NCBI GenBank assembly: GCA_019096065.1
Contig: JAGUCH010000006.1
Coordinates: 6,530,001 to 6,594,000, forward strand
Source of the DNA: Paracyclopina nana
Taxonomy: Eukaryota; Arthropoda; Copepoda; Cyclopoida; Cyclopettidae
DNA length: 64,000 nt
Direction: 5' to 3'
The stretch's first letter is position 1. Every line of letters begins with the position of its first letter. Both the position numbers and the translations under genes were made by a program. The notes below the pieces were generated by a model that saw nothing but the letters and a program-made list of their open reading frames with translations, was not told the DNA's origin and searched no databases. This document shows positions 37,114 through 49,500 of this stretch, piece by piece.

Positions 37114-38595
37114 CACAGATGAAGTGTTTGATGAATTTCTCCTGCAGGAAAGAAGGGTTGTTCTGCTGCTCGATGATGTTTGGAGGCTCCTCAAATCGCA
37201 GTAGTTTGGCACCAATTGGATTGGAATAAGATTCCAATCTGCTGCTGCCGCCGGAAATCTCCTTGTCAGCTCCGAAAGCTCTGAAAGTGAAAAAAATAAT
37301 TTCAAATGTTTTTTGCCAGCCTGTCAATCAAAATGGCCGCCGCCGCCTTGCGAGGAAATGAGAACTCAATAAACCTCGTTAGCATTGCCCCTTGACAGCT
37401 CGCTACACGCCATAGTTACAGAGGCCCTGCTCATGTAAACAATGATGGCCCCGGTCACCTGACGAGATTTGCAACGCAGTAAACGTGACAAAGGAAAAGG
37501 TGTCTTGCCCTCATTTAAAAATTGAAAATTGTGAGAAATTTTCATTTTTGTTTTGCACTTTTCAGCAGATGATCCCGGCTATTTTATGTGTGAGTGTGCT
37601 CACTTAAATGTTATGGTCCCTTGGCCATTCTCTCACTGTGAATCTATGTCTATCCATAGATGCAAGCCCCGATTCCATTACCGACATTAAGATAAGAAAG
37701 CAGTAGCTGGGAGATTCCCATGGGGAAAGTTGAGTTGGGGAAATTGCTTTCTCTCTCTCTCCCGAGCTAACCCACCAAAAGAATCTTCTCTCATATTGAC
37801 TCCCCCTATCAAAAATTCACGGATATCACAGCATCCACAATGAAGCAGCCAACTACATTCCCTACATGCTATTTTCGACATTCGAAGAAAAAAAACCCGG
37901 CTTCTGAACCCCATTTCAGCTTGGGACGTTTGTAAAAAATTGGAGAGTTCACAAAAGACTCTCGATGCTTTTTGTTTGCCTCGAATTTGTTGCCCTACCA
38001 AAAAATTGGCCTCCTCGACAAAAATTCACAAAGTGGTTTCACCGACAGCGAATGCTCAATTGAGCATTGGCAATTGTCATGGTTGGGTAACAAGGGTCCC
38101 AAAGGAGCAGTGTTAAAGCTAAACAGCTGATGTCAGATGGCCCTAATGGCATTTGTTTATCTTTATGACTACAATGTGACAATGCAGCAGCAGGCGACAA
38201 CTCAAGACCACAAAGCTAGTAGTCTGTGAAAAAGTTGCAAATTAGTCACTCTGCCAAATGTGTTATCAAGCAGGAAGCTGCTGCATCCTACATCAATATC
38301 AGCTTTTGCTGAAATCCCAGCTTAGTCAGCAAATCAGATGTAAAAAATCCTTTTGCCCAATCAAATTCGTGATTATTCAATTTTTTGCAAAGTTTTTGTC
38401 GGCTGAGCACATTTTTTTGTGCTGAGAACAAATTCAATTGAGGCAGCGAGCATTGCGAGTCTTTCATGATCTCTACAATTAGTTTCAAATGACCCAAACT
38501 GAAAGAGCATTGAAAGCACGTCAGTTGATGTTGGATATGACGTTAAACACATAACAATCTCACCTCGTAACTTGGCTATTGTTGCTCTTGTCCAT
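37114..38595 (-). CDS. Two-exon N-terminal coding segment, unidentified; possible alternative GATA 5' exons
   Basis: Exon a, 38595-38564, starts with an ATG in good context (CAAGATGG), encodes MDKSNNSQVT plus two bases and ends at a GTGAGA donor. Exon b, 37280-37114 (167 bp), follows a pyrimidine-rich acceptor (TTTTCACTTTCAG), completes an Arg codon (AG|A), stays open with AFGADKEISGG..., GAKLLRFEEPPNIIEQQ and FLQEKFIKHFIC, and ends at a GTGAGT donor after one base of the next codon. The 199-base total leaves phase 1, the same as GATA exon 1 (262 bases), so it could splice to GATA exon 2 at 33072 and give an isoform with another N-terminus. It could equally be the start of an unrelated gene whose later exons I did not find. 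I do not recognise the peptide. Confidence 0.5.
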
Positions 38596-40756
38596 CTTGC
38601 AGAGAGATTAACACATCACTGCTGTTGTTGTGCTTATCAAGAGTTGTAGTAGCAGAGCAGTAGTTATTGTGAAGTTATCACAAAATTGTTCGTAGGATAT
38701 ATCACTCAGTTTCCCATTACACTAAAGCATCATGATGATGACATCTGGGTCTTCTTTTTTCCTCGGGAACTAAACCCCTGCTACCCTAACTTAGCTTTGA
38801 TGTTGAAGATCCCCCCTTGTTGGGGTGAGATAGCAATAATTCCATCTCTTATCACACTTTTGGCTTTTTTGGTGGCTTCTCCTTAAATGCTGCTGCTCTA
38901 TCCAAATGCAAAGAGTTTTGCCTGCACACTGATGGATTCCATAAGTCTCATCCCAGCTTTTATATGGGATCAAGAAAGCAACAAGGAGAAGAAGGCTCAC
39001 AGTTTATCGAAGAAGCCTTTACCACTACAACACCTCAGATGATGCACTCTGGGGATTTGGGCCCCTAAAAGCCCAATTTTCTACTTTCTCTTTTGTATAC
39101 TAGCTCCAAACAGTCATTTCATTTGTAAGGCTAAAAAAAATACTTGCCATGAAATGTACTTAATTATTTCTGGCCAAATGCAACATTCAAGTCGACTAAC
39201 AAATTGACTGCTTTCAAGCTTTATTTTCAGTGCTCAGTACTGAAAAAGACCAATCATGGCAAATTGGAGTTTTTAAGCAGATCCACTCCCACCGTGGCGT
39301 GGTTGGTATGTGGGAGGGGGCTGTGGGCGGGGAAAAGGGATTGACTAGCAGCATTTTATCAGGTTTGTTGCAAGCCTTGCCACAGCATCAACCAAGACGG
39401 GAGCCACTTCATCAGGAAACAGAATTGCCATACTATTTGTATACGGTGACCCTATTATAGTAATTATCAAAAGCTTAGCTTTGAGCTGCTTCAAGCACTT
39501 TATCAAGATCCTTATGGAATTTCATTAAGCTCTTGAAAAAGTTTCGTTTAGAAATCAATACTGTTATTTCAAGTGCTTTAACGAATTGTGAAACCTCCGC
39601 TTAAAAGAAGTCTTGGTGCAATTTTTTTGAAAGTGTGAAAATATGCGAGTCATCGAGGCTTTTGAAGGATCGGAAAAGAAGGCTGGTAACCGGTGATATC
39701 CTTTCTCGCTCGCTTTACCACACATTGGATATGTTTACCATAAGAAAAAGCCGAAAAGGAGATATTGACACATATCCACAGCCATGATGGAAAATAATGC
39801 ATAACAGCAATAATAACACTTTTATTCCCCTGGCGGCCGCCGAAACCGATCAAACCACATCATTTGCTGCTACGCTTTCCGTGATTTTCGTTGTTCCGAA
39901 AATGATCATTTTTAGCCAATAAATGATGAGACTTTCTTCCAGTGAGCCAGACTGAAATTCATGTTGAGAGTGAAACATTGATAAAATACAAGTAGTCGAG
40001 CGGCTGACGGTGCCACACTGAGAGAAAAATCTATAAGTCAAAAGTTTGGAGCGCATTTGCAAAGTTAGATTAATTTTCTCTTATGCCAATAGTTTTGCGA
40101 TTTCCCAATTCTTGGCTAATGAGATTGCGTACAGCTCTGTTTTCTCACTGTATTTGTGGCCTTCTTATCGCAGCCTGGCTAATTTCCGGCAAAAACCCTC
40201 CTTGTTAAAAGCTAATGTGAAAAAGTCCCCCTTTTTCCCTGCTGCAATAAAGAGAGAAGCAAGAAAAAAAAACCCACCAGAAAATTCCACAATGAACAAT
40301 ATTTCAATTTCAGTTCGAGCCACTGAAATCCAAATTATCAAAATGATTTGATGTGTGGCAAAAAGAAATTCCCGTCACTCGCGCAAATTCAGTTGGGTTT
40401 AAAAGGCCACTCGTGCTTAGCTAGTTCACACCTGGGAAAAGCGTGAAATTGGGGGCACGATGAGTCTAAAAAACAATTTGAGAAATTACACCTCATGACG
40501 AGGTGGCTTAATTTAGATTGGGCCAGTGTGATATACGTAATATGCGGTGCCGGTGCACAGTGGTCTGTGTGCTATAGTAGAGAGCGGAGCTCTGAGAAAT
40601 TGTAAAGCTCAACCATAGAGCACGTCATAAATTGTGATGCAATTATTGATAGTCGACCACTCCATCTTGATTCTTGTCCAGATAGCTTACATCATCTCAA
40701 AAGAAGAAGAAGAAGAAGAAGGATTCTTCCTAAATGTAATGATGAATACGGTTTTA
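38596..40756. other. Intergenic, no gene seen
   Basis: No supported coding frame on either strand; several short AT-rich frames. If 38595 is a true start, its promoter (minus strand) lies at the left end of this stretch. Confidence 0.4.
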
Positions 40757-41164
40757 TGTCCTGTTCATGTACGCCCCAAACTCCTTAGGAAAAGGCACGA
40801 AAAACACCTCAAGGAAAGGAGAAAAATTGTCTTATGACAAGCACCAGCTGATACTAAAAAAATCAGATCGACTTTAAGCCAACTTGAAAGTAAACAAATC
40901 TAATTTTGACTTTTAAGTGCTCTACATTGTAGTCCTTTTGAGCAAAATACGGAGTTGAATTTCATCTTTTTTCAATGCAAGGTGATGAAAGATAGTTTGT
41001 TTTGAAATATGCTGAAAACCATGCAACAAAATATCAAAAATTGCCATAAAAAACGCTGCTCGGCCCCAAGCTGAACTCGTAGAGTGGCAGTCAGCTACAG
41101 ATTCACTTCTCCTTAAGACAATTTTTTCCATACCTTAAGGCATTCTTAATACATGAACAGGGCA
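40757..41164. mobile_element. TGTCCTGTTCATGTA MITE, copy B, 408 bp
   Basis: Ends as in copy A, flanked by TTA on both sides (40754-40756, 41165-41167). Length and orientation equal copy A, so the two are close relatives. Confidence 0.92.
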
Positions 41165-41692
41165 TTAAAATAGCTTCAGTTGACAACGTCAGTTTGCACC
41201 ACTTTGCTTTAAAATGTGAAGCTACTTCAAAGCTGCGTCAAAAAATGGTGCATAGAAATGTTTTGGCTCTTGCTGAGCAGGTAATTGGCGGTGAAAGACA
41301 GTTACGATTCGAGATGAGAAAGTCTGATTCCATTTCGAAATGGAAAAACGACCATATTTGAATCGATTGATTCTTCTTCGTGTGAGGCCGCAATGGGGTG
41401 CCAAAGCCGGGAAAAATCATCTTTTTCACCACGACAGCCAAGATCCATATATCGAAAAATTTTCAGCGAGCCAACCTGAAATTGGTCAGGAGAGTGAATC
41501 AACTTATTCCGGCGGGAAATCCCCCTTGGCTGGGGATTTTTCCGGTCAGTCAAGCAGAGTTATCTGGTCAAGAAAGTTCCACTTTTTTTCCGTCTCTTGA
41601 CATTTTGCATTTGTTGCTCCAAATCTTGATCTGTCACAGCGGGGGAGTTTGATGTGAAAAAGTCGACTTTTGTTTCATCTCACACTGGCGCG
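41165..41692. other. Intergenic, no gene seen
   Basis: Overlapping short frames on both strands, none with start or splice support. Confidence 0.35.
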
Positions 41693-41899
41693 TCAAGTTG
41701 ACGACTGGCACAGTGGGCCGCACGTTGCCCTGAAAAGCCACGGGAGCGAGGTGGGCCGTAGCGGCCGACTGCCCCGCGGTGCACCGAGCATTGCTATCTG
41801 TGCATGACAGAAGACGACGCCAAACAACAAGTAAAAAACAACTTTCTTGATCGTCTCCTGTTTCACAAAAGTCGTCGGCTGCCTTTTGAGTCTCGCCAT
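41693..41899 (-). CDS. Possible secreted-protein first exon or short ORF
   Basis: A minus-strand frame beginning MARLKRQPTTF, with a hydrophobic core VVFYLLFGVVF and a plausible signal cleavage after CHA. The remainder (about 35 residues, GAPRGSRPLRP onward) ends at a stop. The segment has higher GC content than its surroundings, as coding exons here do. No strong donor, TATA box or second exon was found. It lies about 30 bases from the tRNA-Val gene. It may be chance. Confidence 0.25.
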   Translation of the reverse strand: MARLKRQPTTFVKQETIKKVVFYLLFGVVFCHAQIAMLGAPRGSRPLRPTSLPWLFRATCGPLCQSST

Positions 41900-41931
41900 T
41901 TAAAAGCAATCCTAACATACATCATATCGAA

Positions 41932-42004
41932 GGTCCTGTAGTGTAGTGGTCATCACGTCTGCTTTACACGCAGAAGGTCCCCGGTTCGAACCCGGGCGGG
42001 ACCA
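41932..42004 (+). tRNA. tRNA-Val, anticodon TAC
   Basis: Full cloverleaf of 73 bases: acceptor GGTCCTG / CGGGACC (one G-U type pair), anticodon stem TCTGC / GCAGA with loop TTTACAC (anticodon TAC), T arm CCCGG-TTCGAAC-CCGGG, discriminator A. There is no intron. A T5 terminator follows within 15 bases. It reads GUA and, by wobble, other Val codons. Confidence 0.97.
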
Positions 42005-42017
42005 ATTAACGTATTTT

Positions 42018-43047
42018 TGACTTGAAAGATAAGGTTTGTAAAACTGTTAAGTGGAGCATGGGTTGTAGAGATGAACGGGACGTTAATCTGGTTTTGAAAA
42101 GGTGCGAATAAGAGGCTTTCCGTCCGGCGTTTGTTTTGTGCAAACAAATGCGGACACAGCCCCCCATTGTGCTTTATGATTATGCCATGATGCTCCCAAC
42201 AAAAGTTTGTTGTTGCTCTCAGCAAGAGTAAACTTTTGAGCCTTTGTTTACGTTCAAAATGTATCACCATTACTTGACCATTTTCAAGATTTTCAAAAGT
42301 TATCTTGCCTTTTTTTCCCCGCTGCTGAGGAGAAGTAAACAATTTTGTTTTTTGAGATTTCTCCGATATTTTTCTCCTTTGCGGTCTGGCGAAAGTCAGA
42401 TCTTTTTGATCTTGAAAACATTTATCTTGGCCGGTGATGAGAAGATGGACCACTGTGCGCTGGTCTGAACGAAGAAGAAAAAAACGAAGTAGTATTTTTT
42501 TTCTAATTACGTTTTATGTTTTGGGCGCGTGGCGCGCGCGCTGCATTGTCCCACGGCCATAAATCCCAATGGCAATTTGGTGGGCGTGCACCGTGACAAA
42601 ATTCGTTTTCACGAGACGAAAAATGAGATGACACCGTGAAAAATCCGCCATGTCAAAGCAGAAACGTGACTTACCCGAGATTAACTTTAATGCTTCCAGT
42701 CTTGAGCCATTTCGGCTTTATCTCGCGGCATATCCAACGTTCATCTAGATCTAATTTTATTTATGCTTTGCTTAAAACAATCCTGTTGACAAAATCATGA
42801 GGATCGCACCTGCTTTTTCAGCCCAAAAGGAACAATGAGGCTGAACACGAGCTGATGGCAATAATGAGGATGATGATTGTGGCAAAAGCCTTATCTGGTA
42901 ACGCTTTCAAGATGATCAGCGATGTTATCGCTCGGGGTCCCAAAAACGAGCGGAGCACGAGACATTATTAATCACAAAAATAGCTGGACTTTCCACAACA
43001 CCGTGATGGAATTTGAAAAAATGCTTTCGCAACGCCTATATACGCGG
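42018..43047. other. Intergenic, left flank of the satellite block
   Basis: No gene supported. A frame at 41953-42453 minus runs through the tRNA and is not credible. Confidence 0.4.
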
Positions 43048-43235
43048 TATATGTAACGTTACTGGGACATAGAATTGCACGCTCGGGCTATTGGGACCCG
43101 AATGAACACGATTAATTTTAAGGCCCCTAGGCCTTGAAATTTCTACTTTTTAAATTTTTTTCATGAAATATAGGCCTTCAGGCCCCTCTGGGCCAAATTT
43201 CATAAAAATCCAAGGCCTTCATTTTTTCCATGTTT

Positions 43236-43450
43236 TATTGGGACATGAGCATGTGCAAATTGCTATTGGGACATCAATCCACATGCACTGTTGGGACACT
43301 AATGTGCAAATTGCTATTGGGACATATATGAACATGCACTATTGGGACCAAGATGTGCAAATTACTATTGGGACATCAATCCACATGCACAATTGAGACC
43401 AACATTACAAAATGCTATTGGGACTTAAATGAGCATGCACTATTGTGACA
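43236..43450 (+). repeat. TATTGGGACAT short-period array
   Basis: About eight units of 24-28 bases, each beginning (TA)TTGGGACA and ending in ATGCAC or GCAAATTGC, with the two endings alternating, so the true period may be a dimer of about 52 bases. Confidence 0.85.
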
Positions 43451-43459
43451 AAAATTAAC

Positions 43460-43730
43460 ACTTTGGGCCAATGCACTTTGGGCCAGTAGACTTTGGGCCA
43501 GTAGACTTTGGGCCAGTAGACTTTGGGCCACTAGACTTTGGGCCACTAGACTTTGGGCCACTAGACTTTGGGCCACTAGACTTTGGGCCACTAGACTTTG
43601 GTCAAGAAGACTTTTGGGCCAGTAGACTTTGGGTCAGTAGACTTTGAGCCACTTGACTTTGGGCCAGTAGACTTTGGCCCAGAAGACTTTTGGGCCAGTA
43701 GACTTTGCATCAGTAGACTTTGGGCCTAGA
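43460..43730 (+). repeat. ACTTTGGGCCAGTAG 15-bp tandem array
   Basis: Roughly 18 head-to-tail copies of a 15-mer (GACTTTGGGCCACTA / GACTTTGGGCCAGTA), nearly perfect in the middle and degenerate at the right end. Confidence 0.92.
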
Positions 43731-43790
43731 TGAAGATGCAAAAATGAATACAGGAGTTGCATAACAATGAGCTATGCAATTTTGCCAGTA

Positions 43791-43955
43791 CAAAGAGTGC
43801 TCTTGTCGCAGTAAAAAGTGAGCTTTTGTCCCATTAAAAAGTGTGCTTTTGTCCCAATAAAAAGTGTGCTTTTGTATCAATAAAAGGTGTGCTTATGTCC
43901 CAATAAAAAGTGTGCTTTTGTCCCATTAAAAAGTGTGCTTTTGGACCAATAAGAA
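43791..43955 (+). repeat. AAAAAGTGTGCTTTTGTCCCAAT 23-bp array
   Basis: About seven copies. The reverse complement of the unit (ATTGGGACAAAAGCACAC) carries the same TTGGGACA core as the array at 43236 and the segment near 52340-52370. Confidence 0.88.
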
Positions 43956-44029
43956 AAGCTATAGAAACTAAGGAGGAGCCATAAATAGCCAATCATTTAA
44001 TTACCTCAACAAATCCCCACAATATGGAT

Positions 44030-46385
44030 AAAAAGTTTGACTTTGCCTCACATTTAGAGTCCAGCTGCCTCAAATTATCAGCCACTAATAACATTTTGAC
44101 TCAAATTTGACCCTGCCCAGAATTTCGTATTTTCTTAGCAGTTTATTAGCAGCATTACGCGATGCGCAAGTTTTGGCTCTCGCGAAATCAAAAGTGAGTC
44201 AAAGTTTGACTTTGCCTCAAATTAAGAGTCCAATTGCCTCAAATTATCAGCCACTAATGACATTTTGACTCAAATTTGACCCTGCCCAGAATTTCGTATT
44301 TTTTTAGCAGTTTATTAGCAGCATTACGCAATGCGCAAGTTTTGGCTCTCGCGAAATCAAAAGTGAGTCAAAGTTTGACTTTGCCTCAAATTAAGAGTCC
44401 AATTGCCTCAAATTATCAGCCACTAATGACATTTTGACTCAAATTTGACCCTGCCCAGAATTTCGTATTTTTTTAGCAGTTTATTAGCAGCATTACGCAA
44501 TGCGCAAGTTTTGGCTCTTGCGAAATCAAAAGTGAGTCAAAGTTTGACTTTGCCTCAAATTAAGAGTCCAATTGCCTCAAATTATCAGCCACTAATGACA
44601 TTTTGACTCAAATTCGACCCTGCCCAGAATTTCGTATTTTTTTAGCAGTTTATTAGCAGCATTACGCAATGCGCAAGTTTTGGCTCTCGCGAAATCAAAA
44701 GTGAGACAAAGTTTGACTTTGCCTCAAATTAAGAGTCCATTTGCCTCAAATTATCAGCCACTAATGTCATTTTGACTCAAATTTGACCTTTCCCAGAATT
44801 TCGTATTTTCTTAGCAGTTTTTAAGCAGCATTGCGCGATGCGCAAGTTTTGGCTCTCGCGAAATCAAAAGTGAGTCAAAGTTTGACTTTGCCTCAGATTA
44901 AGAGTCCAATTGCCTCAAATTATCAGCCACTAATGACATTTTGACTCAAAATTGACCTTATCAGGGATTTTGCGTTTTCTAAGCAGTACATTAGTAGAAT
45001 TACCCGATGCGCAAGTTTTGGCTCTCGCGAAATCAAAAGTGAGTCAAAGTTTGACTTTGCCTCAGATTAAGAGTCCATTTGCCTCAAATTATCAGCCACT
45101 ACTGACATTTTGACTCAAAATTGACCTTATCAGGGATTTCGCGTTTTCTAAGCAGTATATTAGTAGAATTACGCGATGTGCAAGTTTTGGCTCTCGCGAA
45201 ATCAAAAGTGAGTCAAAGTTTGACTTTGCCTCAGATTAAGGGTCCATTGCCTCAAATTATCAGCCACTACTGACATTTTGACTCAAATTTGACCTTATCA
45301 GGGATTTCGCGTTTTCTAAGCAGTACATTAGTAGAATTACGCGATGCGCAAGTTATAGCTCTAGCAAAATCAGAATGTGTGAAAAGTATGACTTTGCCTC
45401 AAATTTTGGGTCCAACTGCCTCAAATTATCAGCCACTACTGACATTTTGACTCAAAATTGACCTTATCAGGGATTTTGCGTTTTCTAAGCAGTACATTAG
45501 TAGAATTACCCGATGCGCAAGTTTTGGCTCTCGCGAAATCAAAAGTGAGTCAAAGTTTGACTTTGCCTCAGATTAAGAGTCCATTTGCCTCAAATTATCA
45601 GCCACTACTGACATTTTGACTCAAAATTGACCTTATCAGGGATTTCGCGTTTTCTAAGCAGTATATTAGTGGAATTACGCGAGGGGCAAGTTTTGGCTCT
45701 CGCAAAATCAAAAGTGAGTCAAAGTTTGGCTTTGCCTCAGATTAAGAGTCCATTGCCTCAAATTATCAGCCACTACTGACAATTTGACTCAAATTTGACC
45801 TTATCAGGGATTTCGCGTTTTCTAAGCAGTACATTAGTAGAATTACGCGATGCGCAAGTTTTAGCTCTAGCAAAATCAGAATGTGTGAAAAGTATGACTT
45901 TGCCTCGAATTTTGGGTCCAACTGCCTCAAATTATCAGCCACTACTGACATTTTGACTCAAAATTGACCTTATCAGGGATTTCGCGTTTTCTAAGCAGTA
46001 CATTAGTAGAATTACGCGATGCGCAAGTTTTAGCTCTAGCAAAATCAGAATGTGTGAAAAGTATGACTTTGCCTCAAATTTTGGGTCCAATTGCCTCAAA
46101 TTATCAGCCACTACTGTCATTTTGACTCAAAATTGACCTTATCAGGGATTTCGCGTTTTCTAAGCAGTACATTAGTAGAATTACGCGATGCGCAAGTTTT
46201 AGCTCTAGCAAAATCAGAATGTGTGAAAAGTATGACTTTGCCTCAAATTTTGGGTCCAATTGCCTCAAATTATCAGCCACTACTGTCATTTTGACTCAAA
46301 ATTGACCTTATCAGGGATTTCGCGTTTTCTAAGCAGTACATTAGTAGAATTACGTGATACACAAGTTTTTGCTCTTTTGAACCAA
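44030..46385 (+). repeat. 169-bp satellite array, about 14 copies
   Basis: Successive copies of ATTATCAGCCACTAATGACA are spaced 169 bases apart. Two or three subfamilies occur in blocks: one with CTGCCCAGAATTTCGTATTT (left), one with CTTATCAGGGATTTCGCGTT (right) and one with CTAGCAAAATCAGAATGTGT. Each unit has one TGAGTCA and one TGACTCA. Minus-strand 61-residue frames recurring every 169 bases are repeat by-products. Confidence 0.95.
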
Positions 46386-46514
46386 TCATGAGCCCAAAAG
46401 TTTGACTTTGCTTCACATTTAGAATCCTATTGCCTCAAATTATCAGCCACAACTAACAGTTTGACTCATGAAGACATTTCGTGTTTTCTTATGTGTTACG
46501 GGTTAAGCTTTTGC

Positions 46515-49500
46515 TCTAGTTTTTTTAAGTTTGAGTTGCTAGCTTGGCCAAGTAGAAAAATGCACACTCTTTGTTGGGACATTCTTTGAAAGAGCCTTTT
46601 TGCCTCAAGTAGACTTAACATCATGTTCAAATATGATCTAAAATGGACGATGAGTCAATTTTTGAGTCACAAATGGTCAAAGTCTTCAATTTGAGTCATT
46701 AAGGCAATCTTGACTCAAGTCCAAATGTCATTTCTGAAGTTTGAGTTGCTTGCTTGGCCAAGTAGGAAAATGAACATGTTTCGTTGGGACATTCTTTCAA
46801 AGAGCCTTTCTGACTCAAGGTGACTTAAAATCATTTTCAAAGATGATCAAAAATGATCCCTGAGTCATAAAATGAGTCATAGAAGGTCAAAGTCTTCAAT
46901 TTGAGTCATCTAGGCAAACTTGACTCAGTCCAAGAATGACTTGACTCAAGTCCAAGAATTATTTCTGAAGTTTGAGCTGCTTGCTTGGCCAAGTAGGAAA
47001 ATGAACATGTTTTGTTGGGACATTCTTTCAAAGAGCCTTTTTGCCTCAGGGTGACTTAACATAATGTTCAAAGATGGTCCAACATGGTCCCTGAGTCATA
47101 AAATGAGTCATAGATGGTCAAAGTCTTCAATTTGAGTCATCTAGGCAAACTTGACTCAGTCCAAGAATTATTTCTGAAGTTTGAACTGCTTGCTTAGCCA
47201 AGTAGGAAAATGAACACTCTTTGTTGGGACATTCTTTCAAAGAGCCTTTTTGCCTCAAGTAGACTTAACATCATGTTCAAAGATGGTCCAAAATGGTCCC
47301 TGAGTCATAAAATGAGTCACAGATGGTCAAAGTCTTCAATTTGAGTCATCTAGGCAAACTTGACTCAGTCCAAGAATCATTTCTGAAGTTTGAGCTGCTT
47401 TCTTGGCCAAGTAGGAAAATGAACATGTTTTGTTGGGACATTCTTTCAAAGAGCCTTTTTGCTTCAAGGTGACTTAACATAATGTTCAAAGATGGTCCAA
47501 AATGGTCCCTGAGTCATAAAATGAGTCACAGATGGTCAAAGTCTTCAATTTGAGTCATTTAGGCAAACTTGACTCAAGTACCAGAATCATTTCAGAAGTT
47601 TGAACTGCTTGCTTGGCCAAGTAGAAAAATGCACACTCTTTGTTGGGACATTCTTTCAAAGAGCCTTTTTGCCTCAAGTAGACTTAACATCATGTTCAAA
47701 GATGGTCCAAAATGGTCCCTGAGTCATAAAATGAGTCATAGATGGTCAAAGTCTTCAATTTGAGTCATTTAGGCAAACTTGACTCAAGTACCAGAATCAT
47801 TTCAGAAGTTTGAGCTGCTTTCTTGGCCAAGTAGGAAAATGAACGTGTTTTGTTGGGACATTCTTTCAAAGAGCCTTTTTGCCTCAAGTAGACTTAACAT
47901 AATGTTCAAAGATGTTCCAAAATGGTCCCTGAGTCTTAAAATGAGTCACAGATGGTCAAAGTCTTCAATTTGAGTCATTTAGGCAAACTTGACTCAGTCC
48001 AAGAATCATTTCTGAAGTTTGTACTGCTTGCTTTGCTAAGTAGGAAAATGAACATGTTTTGGTGGGACATTCTTCCAAAGAGCCTTTTCGCCTCAAAGTG
48101 ACTTAACATAATGTTCAAAGATGATCTAAAATGGTCCCTGAGTCATAAAATGAGACATTGAAGGTCAAAGTCTTCAATTTGAGTCATTTAGGCAAACTTG
48201 ACTCAAGTACCAGAATCATTTCTGAAGTTTGAGCTGCTTTCTTGGCCAAGTAGGAAAATGAACATGTTTTGTTGGGACATTCTTTCAAAGAGCCTTTTTG
48301 CTTCAAGGTGACTTAACATAATGTTCAAAGATGGTCCAAAATGGTCCCTGAGTCATAAAATGAGTCACAGATGGTCAAAGTCTTCAATTTGAGTCATTTA
48401 GGCAAACTTGACTCAAGTACCAGAATCATTTCAGAAGTTTGAACTGCTTGCTTGGCCAAGTAGAAAAATGCACACTCTTTGTTGGGACATTCTTTCAAAG
48501 AGCCTTTTTGCCTCAAGTAGACTTAACATCATGTTCAAAGATGGTCCAAAATGGTCCCTGAGTCATAAAATGAGTCATAGATGGTCAAAGTCTTCAATTT
48601 GAGTCATTTAGGCAAACTTGACTCAAGTACCAGAATCATTTCAGAAGTTTGAGCTGCTTTCTTGGCCAAGTAGGAAAATGAACGTGTTTTGTTGGGACAT
48701 TCTTTCAAAGAGCCATTTTGCCTCAAGTAGACTTAACATAATGTTCAAAGATGTTCCAAAATGGTCCCTGAGTCTTAAAATGAGTCACAGATGGTCAAAG
48801 TCTTCAATTTGAGTCATTTAGGCAAACTTGACTCAGTCCAAGAATCATTTCTGAAGTTTGTACTGCTTGCTTTGCTAAGTAGGAAAATGAACATGTTTTG
48901 GTGGGACATTCTTCCAAAGAGCCTTTTCGCCTCAAAGTGACTTAACATAATGTTCAAAGATGATCTAAAATGGTCCCTGAGTCATAAAATGAGACATTGA
49001 AGGTCAAAGTCTTCAATTTGAGTCATTTAGGCAAACTTGACTCAAGTACCAGAATCATTTCAGAAGTTTGAGCTGCTTGCTTGGCCAAGAAGGAAAATGA
49101 ACATGTTTCATTCGGACATTCTTTCAAAGAGCCTTTTTGCCTCAAGTAGACTTTACATAATGTTCAAAGATGGTCCAAAATGGTCCCTGAGTCATAAAAT
49201 GAGTCATAGATGGTCAAAGTCTTCAATTTGAGTCATTTAGGCAAACTTGACTCAAGTACCAGAATCATTTCAGAAGTTTGAGCTGCTTTCTTGGCCAAGT
49301 AGGAAAATGAACGTGTTTTGTTGGGACATTCTTTCAAAGAGCCTTTTTGCCTCAAGTAGACTTAACATAATGTTCAAAGATGTTCCAAAATGGTCCCTGA
49401 GTCTTAAAATGAGTCACAGATGGTCAGTCTTCAATTTGAGTCATCTAGGCAAACTTGACTCAAGTCCAAATGTCATTTCTGAAGTTTGAGCTGCTAGCTT

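Noticed and set aside
41953-42453. 166-residue minus ORF ending in RVRTGDLLRVKQT
   Set aside because: Its last part is the reverse complement of the tRNA-Val gene, a common false ORF source.
43460-43730. CRISPR-like look of the 15-bp repeats
   Set aside because: The copies are contiguous without unique spacers, and the genome is eukaryotic.
45766-46289. Recurring 61-residue minus ORFs
   Set aside because: They repeat at the 169-bp satellite period; a repeat by-product.
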